Positions 1 through 11,518 of a DNA stretch of 64,000 nucleotides are shown one piece after another (within the stretch, counting starts at the first letter, position 1; each line of letters starts with the position of its first letter). A program made the position numbers and the translations under genes. Source of the stretch: Corynespora cassiicola (Eukaryota > Ascomycota > Dothideomycetes > Pleosporales > Corynesporascaceae); the NCBI GenBank assembly GCA_022059125.1, contig JAEUWY010000015.1, forward strand, positions 496,001 to 560,000, given 5' to 3'. The notes under the pieces are model-generated. The model ran no database searches, was not told the DNA's origin, and saw only the letters and a program-made list of their open reading frames with translations.

Positions 1-636
1 GGCCTAGAAGATGCCATCTTGATTCCTCACCCAACCGCCGCCTCGTCGCTGCTCTACTGCTGCCCTGCTGCCGCCCTGCCGCCCCTGCTGCCCCATTGTC
101 AGTGCTCCTCCGGCCGCCCACATGCTGCGCCCACATGGCCTCCAGAGGCTCCCACTTCTTGCACCCGACGTTGGTTTGACAACCGTCCCAGGGACCAGGG
201 ATCAAGCCACTTGATACCTGGTCGTAGCCTGGACGTTTGCACCCGCCCGTCCCTCACTTCTGTGCATATCCTAAATTGCTGCGCGGCCACGACTCAAGCC
301 TCTGCTGCCTGCGTGTCTCGCCATCTCTAGGGCTTTTTGCCCGCGAACCATTCCGGAATCTTGATTCACGTACCGCACTGGGTTTGGGTTGCCTTTTCTG
401 TCCTTGGCGCCGCAAAAGCTCCCTGTCGCCATCCACAGGCTTGACCTGGCTTTGTTATTTAGTTCATCCAGCTCCCAAGCCAGCTGAGCACACCATAAAC
501 CACTCTCGTTCGCCGGCCGTGCCTTGCCCACGCGGGCCTTCTATGCATTTCATTGACCCTTCTCCCACTGGTTGCTCGTCTCTACGCCACCCTTCATTCA
601 CGTTTGATATTTCACCCACACATTCATTCCCCCAAC
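1..636. other. Upstream region without a supported gene
   Basis: No convincing coding sequence. The first 120 bases are rich in CTGCC and CCGCCC runs. The rest is the probable promoter and leader of the gene whose ATG lies at 637, with a pyrimidine-rich stretch ending in the short sequence CCCCCAAC just before that ATG. Open frames here run on both strands and look like chance. Confidence 0.5.
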
Positions 637-1578
637 ATGCCCCCTTCACGACCCAAGCCATCCGAAATCGCCGCCGAGGCCAAACGGATATGGATGCCAC
701 ATATCTGGAAATACTACATCAAGGATTCGACCACGGCTATCCGCTACGAGGACGCTTCCGTTCTCAAGGTATCGAGAGACAAGTACCAGCATCGTACTCG
801 AGTAGCCGTCGTTGAAGGCGACCCCGTCAATTTTGCCTTGGGCTGGTACCAGAGTGCAATAGCCGATCCGTCAAACCGACAATCGTCCTTCAAGCGTGTG
901 CCTGTGGTCAACATGGCCAACGAGAAGAGGGCCGGTGGAGACTGGGAGTCGGGCCTCATGGCCCCAGAGGAATGCTTCGCCCGCAGAAGTAACCTGGTAC
1001 ATGCACTTACCATGCCGTGGAACACCCAATTAGGGCGTGAAGACAACCTCTATCCTATTCCTACCAGGGGCGGCATATATTCACCGGAAGTTTGTACGTT
1101 ACTCTGTTTCCGTAGCACTTCCACCACTGACCTGCCACTAGTCGTGTTTCGAGGAGGTGCAGATCAGGACTATGCTCCGTTGGACGAGATCGCCTCCTTG
1201 CCAGTCATCTCTGTCGCCCCCGTGCGCCGCCCAAAGCTCGATGAAACAGGCACGAGATACTCCTTTGCCGAGGAGAAGGAAGTCATGAAAGACAAAATGC
1301 GGGCCGTCCTTCGAATTGCCATGTATTGGGGACATCGGAACCTTGTCATGGGTGCTTTTGGTGTCGGCCCTATTTTCCGGAACCCAGCCGGCGAGGTTGC
1401 CAAGATGTGGAGAAGACTGCTATTCGACGAAGAAGAGTTCCGGGGCTTTTTCACCGACGTTGTATTCGCAATCGAGGCAAGCATGGTCGGCGGTTCATCC
1501 AAGGGAGGAATGTCGGATATGGATGTCTTCCGGGCCGAATTTGCTGCATCGAGCATCTTTCCCACCCGATACTGCTGA
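637..1578 (+). CDS. Microbial-type poly(ADP-ribose) glycohydrolase-like protein (TIGR02452/DUF2263 family)
   Basis: Predicted 297 aa from exons 637-1093 and 1142-1578. The 48-nt intron (GTACGT..CTAG) is a multiple of three, so the frame stays open across it; removing it restores SPEV-FVFRGG, as expected of the family. Around residue 92 there is NMANEKRAGGDW followed by an APEE block (about residues 108-111) and RRSNL. This resembles the GGG-x-QEE-type ADP-ribose binding and catalytic loop of bacterial-type PARGs. Near residue 221 is GAFGVGPIFRNP, matching the family's second conserved glycine-rich loop. The likely role is removal of ADP-ribose from proteins or small molecules; substrate unknown. 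The first ATG of the conserved block is at 637; an in-frame ATG at 553 would add 28 unlikely residues. The gene is convergent with COA6. Confidence 0.72.
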   Translation: MPPSRPKPSEIAAEAKRIWMPHIWKYYIKDSTTAIRYEDASVLKVSRDKYQHRTRVAVVEGDPVNFALGWYQSAIADPSNRQSSFKRVPVVNMANEKRAGGDWESGLMAPEECFARRSNLVHALTMPWNTQLGREDNLYPIPTRGGIYSPEVCTLLCFRSTSTTDLPLVVFRGGADQDYAPLDEIASLPVISVAPVRRPKLDETGTRYSFAEEKEVMKDKMRAVLRIAMYWGHRNLVMGAFGVGPIFRNPAGEVAKMWRRLLFDEEEFRGFFTDVVFAIEASMVGGSSKGGMSDMDVFRAEFAASSIFPTRYC

Positions 1579-2745
1579 AGAGAGCCGGAGACACGGCACG
1601 CTTGATGACTTACGACTACGACACTATTCTAAACGAGCGAAATGAAGGATTTCACGAAAAAAAAAAGGACGGCACATGCGGGTGGCGTTCAGGACTGATT
1701 TTGGGCCCGGGCCAATGAAGCATCTAGTAGCATCTTTAGCGATTCGATTATTCTTCTTGTTCGATTTTTCTCTTGGCTAGTGCATTGCCTCCTCAGATAC
1801 CGTCACCAATTCAAATCACGGCAACAAGAAGATTTTGATGTCGAGGTGGTATGTCATCGAATCCAAGCTTGGTGCATGTGGCGTCCAGGTGCAAAAACGA
1901 TAACAGAAAACGAGTTAGACACAAAAAGCAAAGTACCTATTCAACCGAATCTTGCAGCTGCACAAAGTGTATCATGAGGCAACCCGGACCTCGCGCAGGG
2001 TCGCGCGCATATCTGCATGGTCCCAGACGACCGGCATAATTGCCCGCGAATACTCTACGCATGCGTTACGTGGCATGGTTTAGGGGATTTTTGCCATAGC
2101 TTGTGATGTGTGCCCCTCCTAAGGCACCGGTCGCTTCAGCCTAGTGTCTAGGTAAGAACCATGTTCTCGCTCGCGTTTAGACTAAACTAGGCGGGTGCTC
2201 TCCGCAGGTGGCTTATTCGTGCAGTCAAGATCAATTCAAACTTATGCCGGCGGCGAAACGGGAGCGGAGAGCAGCAAGCTCGCGCGGCATCGTCCAAGAC
2301 ACAAGGATGGTTACGACATTATGCGAGGCTGCTGCACCTGTCCCAAGTAGAACCGGAGGCGACGCATGGACGGAGATCCACCGCAGTGGGTTATTATCTA
2401 CCACGTGCGTAAGACCAATTGATACGATACTTACCTAGGCAGGCATTCGATCGAAGTAACTTTTCGCCCTCGAACGTTTTCACCTCTTTCGTACATGTGT
2501 CTCCATTGACCACCCGGATGGATTGATGGACCGCACCTGGCTCCGGACAATTGCCGAGCCCATGCACATTGGCTAAGGCATACTTTTTTTTTCTTTGCTG
2601 TTTCCTATCATGTTCCAATTGCCCTTCATTCGACATTAAGCCGCAACCGATATCTACGGAGCAGCGATTATCGCATAATTTACATAATGTACATGTTCCC
2701 AGGGGCGGCTCGTATCCCACGGTGTGAATGGTGCGAGCACCGGCG
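1579..2745. other. Convergent intergenic region (PARG-like / COA6)
   Basis: About 1.2 kb between two convergent 3' ends. It holds short random frames only. I see no RNA gene, repeat array or transposon signature; it presumably contains both 3' UTRs. Confidence 0.5.
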
Positions 2746-3169
2746 CTACTTGCGAACGGGTAGTTGGGGCGCGCTGAGTTCTCCTCCCTCGGCTTCTATT
2801 TTCTTGATGGTCTGCTCTTTCTGGTAGTTGACGACCCTCTGTTTCTTGAAATATTCAACCTGAAGGGCATGAGTGTAAGCTTGAGGTGGCCGCTTCCGCA
2901 GGTTGAGTAAAAGTGGCCACACTCACCCAGCTGTGCGCGCAGTTCTTCTCGAACTCTTGGTCGGCCTGGCCGCAAGCTTTGGCTGCCGCTGCCTTGCCAC
3001 TTTTTGTGTTGATACTGTCCAAGATGTTGTTGCGATCCAGGCACTCGAAGAAGGCATCGCGAGCCTCGTAGCATTTTGCTCGGTTTGTTCGTGTCGGCCG
3101 CTCGAAGGCACCGCCGGAAGTCTTCTTGACGCCCGATTCGTCCGACGAGCTCCATGGTAGCCAACCCAT
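2746..3169 (-). CDS. COA6: Cytochrome c oxidase assembly factor 6 (Coa6), twin CX9C-type
   Basis: Two exons, 3169-2927 and 2859-2746, with a 67-nt intron (GTGAGT..TTCAG); predicted 118 aa. The start MGWLPW at 3169 fits fungal Coa6. The protein has CYEARDAFFEC (CX9C) and, about 25 residues later, CGQADQEFEKNC (CX10C), the twin-cysteine helices oxidised by Mia40 in the mitochondrial intermembrane space. Exon 2 supplies VEYFKKQR and a charged tail ending LPVRK, also typical. Coa6 helps copper delivery to Cox2 during complex IV assembly. It is divergent from SYS1 with 300 bp between start codons. Confidence 0.9.
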
Positions 3170-3469
3170 TGTCAATAAGATGTTGTACGCAGATAAGAGG
3201 TGGTCAAAAAAAATCTATTCCGAGCGATATAGCGTCTTCGTGGGGGTTGGTTTAGCGGTTCGACGTGGAGGATGCATCTTTCTTGAGCTATGGATGTGAT
3301 GCACATTTGCCATGGGTCCCGCCTCCGAGCGGCGTGCTTAGTCATGCGACATGGCACATGTATCCTGGACTCCGACTGTCTCTCGTCCCCAAACGTACAC
3401 CTGGACGCTTAACAAAACCTCGCCGCCGTGCGCATGCCCCTCCCATAACGCAAATCAAACCCTGGGCCT

Positions 3470-4133
3470 ATGCCTCGCCGACGTCGCCCTCCTCGACCAG
3501 GCGCGCTTGCGGATCTGTCCCCAACCCGCATTCTCTCGCAGATCGTCGTCCTCCAACTCGCCTACTATGCTTGCGCCGCCGTTCTTATCATCTTCACGGC
3601 TTTGGTCGCCGGCAAGGAAATAAGTACCGACCTCTTGTTTAGCTGGCGTAGCCTGCGCGGAGACACGACCGTTGGATGGACCCTAGGGCTTGTCTGGGTC
3701 CTGAACAGTCTCACTTGGTACAGCCTCCTGCTCAACCATACGACGGCTCAGGGCCATGCTGACTCTCTGCAGTTCTGTATTCATACTACTTCTTATTGCA
3801 CGCTCTAAACTAGTCCTCGATTTCGCCCTCACGATACACTTTATCCATCTAATCGTAACCTCCTTTTACACCCACGCCGTGCCGACAAATCTTTTCTGGT
3901 GGGCTTTGCAAATATGTAGTGCCTCACTCATGACGTCTCTTGGTGTGTGGGCATGTCAATGGCGAGAACTGCGCCCCATCAACTTCGGAAGTAAAAACAC
4001 CAGGCAGCAGCCTAATGGTCCGGCTCATGATGACGGGGTAGGTGAGTCAAGAGGGAGAGGAAGGGGCAGAGGGAGAGATGGCGCCGGCGAATACGAAATG
4101 GTCGGCATGAATGGAGGGGACAACAACGTATGA
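3470..4133 (+). CDS. SYS1: Sys1 family Golgi integral membrane protein
   Basis: Exons 3470-3717 and 3773-4133 with a 55-nt intron (GTACAG..TGCAG); predicted 202 aa. Splicing joins LNSLTC to SVFILLLIARSKLV, giving an uninterrupted Sys1 core. Four hydrophobic segments are visible: AYYACAAVLIIFTALV, TLGLVWVLNSL, FILLLIA and the HFIHLIVTSFYTH region with LFWWALQI. FALTIHFIHL and PTNLFWW match the family. The tail is polar with an RG-rich run (GRGRGRGRDG). Sys1 recruits the Arl3 GTPase to the trans-Golgi in yeast. ATG 3470 is the first methionine before the conserved region. Confidence 0.88.
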
Positions 4134-4284
4134 CCTCCGCCACATTGCATTGCTTGGCGTTGGCTTTTGGATAGAAGATATGGTTACAGGGCGTTCTGAG
4201 GTTCCACTTTTGAAACTACTTTAATGGTATACTATTGTCGCGCATTATGTCGTATGGAATGCCACAGAGGCCACTTTTCAACAT

Positions 4285-4815
4285 TTATATACATTCATAC
4301 TGGGCTATCTTGCTACCAGCCAAGAACCACTTGGAAGAGGCTCGGTCAAATTGGACAGTACCGTCTTCCATCGTAAACCAGGGCCAACTACTTCCCATTC
4401 CATGTGATCGAGCGATCTGTTCAGACGTCCTGGTAGGAACCGAGTGTATCCGACACTGAGTTTGGCTCAGTTGTTCAAGAGATGCTGACTGTCGTTGTTG
4501 GTTCATAAGGCCAATTATCCTTGCAGAGCTCAGTTGAACGGGCAAGATTGTACCTGTATTGTATTTAGACTCCAGACAGAAGCTTGTTATACACCACATG
4601 CCTGCCGAAATGTTTTGGCCTATGGAAAGCTCAATATATCGTTCTTCGCCACTATCCATGGGTCTCATGGCTAATATTGCCTGCATAACTCGCAAAGTTG
4701 GCTCTCCTCCATTCGTCCCTGAAAGCAGTTTTTGCTCGTGCGTTCTGTCTATATTCAAAGCAAGAATAGGAAAGCATAGAGTGAGAAAAAGGCAAAATAT
4801 AGTAACGAAGGCCAT
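4285..4815 (-). CDS. Small secreted cysteine-containing protein, function unknown
   Basis: Single exon, 176 aa from the ATG at 4815. The open frame extends 18 bases further upstream but only from a TTG. Residues 1-20 (MAFVTIFCLFLTLCFPILAL) form a clear signal peptide with no later membrane segment. The mature part has four cysteines: WCITSFC near the middle, TQC, and C175 next to the C-terminus, enough for two disulfides. I recognise no domain. Size, signal peptide and even cysteine count are what effector-prediction pipelines look for, but that is only a resemblance. It is divergent from TFC4. Confidence 0.6.
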   Translation of the reverse strand: MAFVTIFCLFLTLCFPILALNIDRTHEQKLLSGTNGGEPTLRVMQAILAMRPMDSGEERYIELSIGQNISAGMWCITSFCLESKYNTGTILPVQLSSARIIGLMNQQRQSASLEQLSQTQCRIHSVPTRTSEQIARSHGMGSSWPWFTMEDGTVQFDRASSKWFLAGSKIAQYECI

Positions 4816-5383
4816 GGTGTAAAAAGGGTTCAAAATAGTGCGCTCGAGACAAGGCTGACTATCGATGGGCAGCTAAGACTTATGGAATGAGCAAGACATC
4901 GCCGGAACATCTTGTGCCGACTGTCACATACACCGAACGTGGCATAAAAGACATGCCTTCGAATTCCATAGTGTGCGTTCGAAGGGGTCGTGAAATGGGC
5001 TATGGAAACACCTTCCTGCAGAATATGTTTCATTCGCGAGACTCGCACGTCGTTTAGGAGTGAGATTCGCGACAACAACACCAGTAGGTATACAAATGGC
5101 TGACAGGCATGCGCCCAGTCCTACGTGCCGAGTACAAAACTGTCACCCAAACGTATCTAGCCAGACACTAGCGCAACCACCGATCGGTGAGTCCGAGGTG
5201 GAGATTCCTTTGAGCTTAAATGCCCTGGGACTCTCGCGGGATCACGTGACTGGAAGCTAAATTCAACCTCGTTCGCCAAGCCACCTGCACCTCTCCAACA
5301 AGCCCACACCTTTCGCCCATAACCATGATCACCTACTAACAAGTGATATCGACTGATGAGGGTACGGGGCGACTGCTGAGAAT
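4816..5383. other. Divergent promoter region (small secreted protein / TFC4)
   Basis: 568 bp between divergent start codons. A CACGTG E-box-type sequence lies near 5244 (gatCACGTGact), about 140 bp upstream of the TFC4 ATG. Nothing else coding is supported. Confidence 0.4.
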
Positions 5384-8300
5384 ATGTATCCAAGAAAAAA
5401 TACCCACAGCAACCAGTGGTCTCCACGACCGCAACCGGCCAATGCTAGGAGATTTTTGCCCAGGCAAGGCGGCCAATTCCATAACGTTCCGATACCCGCT
5501 CCAAATGCAAATAGTCAGCATCAAGATCCTGGGCAGCACCAAAACCATCAATTTGTGGCGCCACACCAGCTATATCAACATCCGCCAGCCGAATTTGCAA
5601 ACGGCAATATTGAACAACCGCAAGCGTCTTACGACGCGGGCCGCTTTCAAGATCCTATCAATCAGGCCTTCACTGTCAACCTACCTATTGTACACGAAGG
5701 TTTTATCCCCGCCCCAGGCAAAGAAGACGAAGATGACTATCCCTCTCTTCCACTTGGTTATCGGGACACGTTCTTTCACGCGGACAGTGACGATGAGTAT
5801 AGTGCAGATGAGCGTGAGCTGGAGGCTGCAGAAGAGCGTCTTCTTCAAGAAATTGAGGAGAAGAACGATAATTCCGAGATAGACTCGGACTACTCTGTAC
5901 CTGATGCGGAGCTAGAAGAAGGAGATCCGGACGAAATGCTGCCTGAGGATGCGGAGTTTACCGATGAAGAAGAAGAGCGTCGAGCTGTGCGCACAAGCGG
6001 TAGAGGTACTCGTGGTGGCCAACGAGGCCGTCCTCCGGGGAAATCAAAAGGTGCTCTTCGTGGATCTTTATCTGTAAAAGGACGGAAACGTGGTGTCCCC
6101 GGCCGGCCAAAGGGTAAAAGAGGTCCCCGCGCTATAGCCGATCCTGGCCCTGAGTTCAGGGATCTGCAACGACTTGCTAACGAGGCATATGTCAACGAGG
6201 ATTACCGTCTTGCACTAGAGCATGCCTCTAAAGCAGTGCAGTTGAATCCGGAGATTTTCGTGGCCTACAGTCTCCTTTCTGAGATATACGTGGCCATGGG
6301 CGAGGAGCAGAAAGCCATCGAGACACTCATCATGGGCGCACCGACCAAGCGTGACAAGGAACTTTGGTTCCATATCATAGACCGTGTCAAGGCACTTGAC
6401 GAGAAGAAGTACCCCCAGTTCATGGAAAAGGAAAAGACAGCTATTGTCCTAGAATGTCTACGCGCCATCATTACCCTAGATGCAGATGATTATGATGCGC
6501 GCACCCAAAAACTGGAAATTGAAGCTTCTCTTGGTCACATTTCAAGGTGCATCAGATTGTGTCGAAAGATGCTTACGATGAGGCCTTACGATGCTTCGGT
6601 TCTCAAGTTGATGGCAACAATGGGTACTTCGTCGGTAAAACAGAAACGCTTGCACATCGAAAAAATCGTCAAATCATGGGATAACTCTATTGCTTATTTC
6701 CTTGCCAATGATGAGCCAGCAATGAGCGATCTGGATTGGTCCATGCTGAACCTCTATCTAGACCTGCTAGATCGGGCAGGAGAATATGATCGAGCCCTTT
6801 CACGTCTCAAAACTGTTGCTCGATGGCTTCAGAATAGAAAAGAAGAAAACTATTGGGACATGCAGCAAGACGATCGCGAGTTTGACATAGAGGACGTGCC
6901 ACGGCGCATAACTGTACCCGAGTTTTCTCGATCAAACAACCGTAAAAGGAGATATGGAGAGACACTGCCGCTAGAAATGAGGGCCAAACTTGGGCTTTTT
7001 CGCCTACGCCAAACTCCATCAAGTTTTGCAGAAGCCATGGTAAGCTTCCTTGTGACCTACCGGCCTCAGCTTAGCTAATTACAGATAGTTCCATTTCCAA
7101 ATGCTAGATCCTGATGACGACAGCCCCGATGCTCTAGTTTTTGACTATCAAGATATATTCTGCGATGTTGCCGATGCCCTCCACGAATTCAACCATGACC
7201 GCGACGCCCTCAGATTTTATGAGCCAGTATGCAGGACCAAATGGAACAAGATGCCCCTCCGAAGCTTCATCGGAATGTATACGTGCTACAAGAACCTCGG
7301 AGAGACAGAGAAAGCGGAGGAAATTATCCCAGTCATTGAGAATTGGAGAGCAGTCAACGTTGACGACCTTGCAGTTGTGGCAAAGTTTTTCGAAGACATT
7401 GGTATGGATGACGAGGCAATGTTGCGTGCAGAAGCAGCATATCGAAATGGAGGCGGTGGCCAGCTTCGCAAGATAGGATTCCAAGGATATGAGAACCTAC
7501 GGGAACACTTCTTCAGCCTCAGGAGAAAGGCCCAGGGAAAACACTCTGCGAGAAAAGCTAGAGCGAGACAGACGGCCAGGGCGTTGAAAGCCGCGACTGG
7601 GGAAGATGGTGAATCTGATGCCGAAGTAGAAGGCAGTGAGCCCTTGTCATTTGGTCTTGCAGTTGAGCGCCCCCGAGAAGGCCTATTCCGATCAAGAAAG
7701 CTTCGCAACCGGGATGGACCCAAAGCTTTCCTTCCCATGGAACCCGAAAAGCTTGAGGGGACGGATATTTCAGTCGATACAATCGCTCACAAGATGTTCC
7801 GCAAGAAGCTCGATTCTCTGACGCGAGAATTTGCAGAGGAGCTTAGGTCAGCGAGATCACATCAGCGAGAGATAGTTGCCAGTTTTGAGCGCCTTGACGA
7901 AATCGCAGACGCCGCAGAAAAGGGCGCCGAGGATGCAGCGAACGAAATTGTGTCAATCACGCGCGAACTTATTGAAGAGTTCTCTACCTTTGATCTGTTC
8001 TACTCAAACAGGCGAGAAGATTTCAGGGGTTACTTCAGACGGCTTGGAGGGGGAGAGATCTGGAAAGATGGTGCACTCGTTGCACTTGCTGTCATCTCCA
8101 ACAACGTTGAAGATGGGCAAGCCGAGTTTGAGATCAAAGAAAAGCCCACTGTTGTCCCTCAAGAGTTCCACGGAGTCCATTTTGACAAATGGGTTGACGC
8201 ATTCGCACGTTATGCAATCATCCTAGCTCATCGCGGAGATGAAAGGGCATGCTTCAGCACGCTCGATGTCGCTATACGTTCCAACATCATCTTTCGATCA

Positions 8301-9149
8301 CAAAAATACCATCACGACTTGGAAGTATGCCGTCTTGTATGCGCCTTGGTCGTTGACGACTCAGTTCAGGCGTCTTCAGCTGTGCGATGGCTATTGCGTA
8401 CCTATCCCTTTAGTACCGAGGTTCTGCGGCTCTACAGTAGCATGAACCGTATGTGTTCCATCCCTAACGGATTCGCCACAGGCGCTGCACACAAAGTCCT
8501 GATGCGATACATCAAAACAATGGACTACGTGCTTCTTTCAAAGGAGGATCGCGACTGGTACAACTTCCGCGGACACGACCGTGCTTCGTGGATGCCACAA
8601 GCAGTTTCATCCGAGATTGTTGATTTCGTCAAGGATCATGATCCTGCTTTATTCGCACTTCTTGGCCATGTGCTTGCATCTGGAGGATCGTATGTGGCTG
8701 CTTTGAACTACTACATTCGTGCCCTTGCCATTACCCCTGACGATGCTTCCTTGAACCTTTCCATTGGAGTAACATACATTCAGCACGCATTGAAGCGTCT
8801 GTCTGAAAACCGACAATACCAAATTCAACAGGGGCTCGCGTTCATCAACCGGTACTACGAAATTCGGACCAAGACCAAGATTGCCATCTACTGTTCAGAA
8901 GCGGAGTACAATGTTGGTCGGGTCTGGCATTCGTTGGGACTCATCTCCCAGGCTCTCCCCGCCTACGAGCGATGCATAGCCCTCAGCGAGCGTGTGCAGG
9001 AGGAGGCAATGTCCCGGGGCAAAATCGATGGAAGTCATACGGAGGACTTTGCGTCTGAAGCTGCATTTGCCATCCAATCGATTTACATCCTGGCAGGGAA
9101 CGCGGAAGCGGCGAGGGAGATGACGGGAAACGTGCTAGTTATCGAATAA
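5384..9149 (+). CDS. TFC4: Transcription factor TFIIIC TPR subunit (Tfc4/Sfc4, TFIIIC102 homologue)
   Basis: Exons 5384-7039 and 7089-9149 with a 49-nt intron (GTAAGC..ATAG); predicted 1238 aa, longer than yeast Tfc4 (1025 aa). Order: Gln/Asn/Pro-rich N-terminus (1-115), strongly acidic region (about 125-205), a basic segment with two AT-hook-like cores (RGRPPG near 214, GRPKGKRGPR near 240), then TPR helices starting EFRDLQRLANEAY (about 257), a charged linker and a second TPR array to the C-terminus. Tfc4 bridges TFIIIC bound at A/B boxes to TFIIIB and so recruits RNA polymerase III to tRNA and 5S genes. The acidic-then-TPR layout is the family's; the AT-hook-like block is worth noting. ATG 5384 is the first methionine in this frame. 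Confidence 0.9.
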
Positions 9150-10587
9150 ACCCTGTTGAAATGTTGGTCATCATCGGACCATTGCGGCTGGCTGTAGTAG
9201 AGGTACTATCATGAATTTTCAACCATGGTCGCTTGGCTGCCATTGGATGGAGGACGGTGTGACTTCTTGGGTGCGTAAAAGGCTCACGTAGTAAGAGGGT
9301 GCTGTTCTGCTCTGAGATTGCGGTGGTTTTTTCGGGCTCCAGGAAGAGCAGGTGGAGACGGGAAACGGTTCATTAGGGCTTAGAAAAAGAGACATCCTCT
9401 GGCCCAAGGTTTCATGCCCCTAAATTGGCTGCTGTCTTTGGTGCAATTTTGGAGGAATCTGATGCAATCAATGTAAGCCGGTTGGGTTGATTTGCAGATC
9501 GATGGACCCTAGCCTAGGAAGTCGATGCTTGCACATCTGCTAAAGCTGCTAGACATTTGGGGTCAAAACATGTTACTAGCATACATGAAATGACGTGTCA
9601 GTGAAAAACACCACCGATGGCGGATGTGCCAAAGTGTAACCGTATCCCCATCCGCCAGCTAAGTCGACGGGCTGAGGACTCTGAAGCCTCATGCCAATGC
9701 ATCTTCAATATGTTGACAATTCCGATTCTTCCTACCGCTCTTGCATATGATAGAGTTTGGATTCTGTTTCTCTATTTGCATAGCGGCCACAGTAGGCGCA
9801 TGTAAGTTCTTGGGTCCTAGGCACCCGATCGGTAATCATGTCGCTGAACACTGAGTGCTACGCGGGATGCCGCCATCGCTCGCCATGCAATTCCTTTCTG
9901 TGTGACTCGCTAGCAGGTTTTTTGGGACGAAGCGCGGGCCCTGTCTAGGCGAGGGGCTGGGACTGGTACGCGAAACAAGAAGGCGTCCGTTGGCAGATGG
10001 CTCCCAAACCTCTCTAGTAGCATGAGTGTAATTGACTATTCCACCGCCATGGCAAGTGAGAGTTTTGTCTCATTGTACTGGACCAGGCAGGGCCTGAAAC
10101 TGATCATGCGATGGGACTGTAGTACTGTGGCGGGGGCACCGTCATTACATACTGCTAGTACCCGCGCCTCGAACGGAGGCGACATGTCGTCCTCGTTTGA
10201 ACACGGTCTCTTGTGGCCTCGCCTTTTAATTGCACTGGGGGCCATCAGGAATGTCTGGGAGAAAGGAGTGAGCAACACATAAATGGCAGGATCTAAGAGA
10301 AGCCTCAGGGTTAGACCATTTGAATGTGTTTGGTTAAATGTGCTGCACACGGCTTGGTTGGACGATAGTAGGTCAATATAAGATTAATGAGAAAAAGGAG
10401 CACGCATGAATGTATACAGAGCGCCGTAAATGCTCATGACCCGGCGAGATAGGCCAGGTATAAATGTTGTCAACCGTAGGTAAATAAAAAATGGGCACCC
10501 AATCCTTATGAATAGCTCACACATATGATACAGCATGGTGTACAAAGTCCGGCTGATGGCGCATCTCGCCACGGGAATGCCATCGGC
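9150..10587. other. Convergent intergenic region (TFC4 / mL49)
   Basis: About 1.4 kb with only short frames (longest about 100 codons, no recognisable motif). It contains the 3' ends of both neighbours; no tRNA or repeat array seen. Confidence 0.5.
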
Positions 10588-11224
10588 CTACATCCCCCGG
10601 CCGGTCAAGAAGTTGGTAATCTCTGACGTGTGGTGGCCCTGGTGATTGCATTAGCACGTGATTTGGCGCGACGTGAGCTCCAAGTCGCTCCTAGACGAGG
10701 CCTACCTTGACAATGACATGGCCCGTCACACTATTGATCTTGACATCCTCATTCTTCTTGTTCAATAGGACCCTCAGCTCGTCTCTCAGGGCGGTGGCGT
10801 CCCCACTGACTTTGCGCACCGTCGTCAGATGCAGGTTCCCCCCTCGCTTGAAATCGGTGTAGACCGGGAGGTTCTTGTTCGTAGAGCGTGAAACCAGGTA
10901 TCTCGGCGGGGGGAGGTTCAGCCGCGGCTGCGAGGGCGGTCGCGACGCGCTGGCCCTGTTGGACTTGGAGTTCTGCTTCAGGGTCTTTGACTTTGAGACT
11001 TCGGATCGGACTGAGGGGAGGACAGGCTTTGGAGCGGGCGGCTGGGCGCTGTCGGCGTCGGTGGCGGCCTCTGCAGCGGCGAGGTCGGCGGCGCGCAAGG
11101 CCTCGTGTGGTGTCGAGGGGGCTGCGGTGGAGAAGCGGAAGAGGTGCTGCTGGCGCTGGCACGCGGGCGGGCGGGACACGGCCAGCGGGCTCAGGAGCCG
11201 GACAAGGGACTGTGGGCGAGACAT
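10588..11224 (-). CDS. IMG2: Mitochondrial large-subunit ribosomal protein mL49 (Img2 family)
   Basis: Exons 11224-10706 and 10638-10588 with a 67-nt intron (GTAGGC..CACCAG); predicted 189 aa. The short second exon gives HVIVK-GHHTSEITNFLTGRGM, restoring the conserved C-terminus; without splicing the frame stops after KVGLV. The conserved core RYLVSRSTNKNLPVYTDF, GGNLHLTTVRKVSGD and LRDELRVLLNKK matches Img2/mL49. The first 30 residues are Arg/Ser-rich without acidic residues, a mitochondrial targeting presequence, followed by an Ala-rich linker. It belongs to the mitoribosome 54S subunit. The start codon is 294 bp from that of eIF3e on the other strand. Confidence 0.9.
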
Positions 11225-11518
11225 TGCGGCTCTCCAGGGGCAGTTTTCACAGTCGCTTGGGGGTTAGATGGGCGCAATGCGTGGGCAGGCCGGGGCGAGG
11301 TCGAAGTCAAGCTTTGCGACGCTGTGGTCGCTGGCCAACACCACAAAGTTAGCGTGACCGGGGTCTTCGCTACGCACAGTCATTTTTCATCCGCAGCGGC
11401 GGCCACACCCCACCACCTCGAAATTCCGCTCCAAGCCCTCCAGCGCCCCCCAGCGCCCTCACTCGACCCTTTGGCCCTCGCGCATCCCGCCGCCCGCTCT
11501 CTGCGCCCCTCCGCCACC
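11225..11518. promoter_or_regulatory. Bidirectional promoter, mL49 / eIF3e
   Basis: 294 bp separates the divergent start codons of a mitochondrial ribosomal protein and a cytosolic initiation factor subunit. The half next to eIF3e is C-rich (about 11400-11518), as often seen in leaders of highly expressed fungal genes. The eIF3e start sits in CCGCCACCATGG, a near-optimal initiation context. Confidence 0.55.

Noticed and set aside
553..636. Upstream in-frame start for the PARG-like gene
   Set aside because: Adds 28 residues of hydrophobic/histidine sequence not expected in the family; ATG 637 begins the conserved region.
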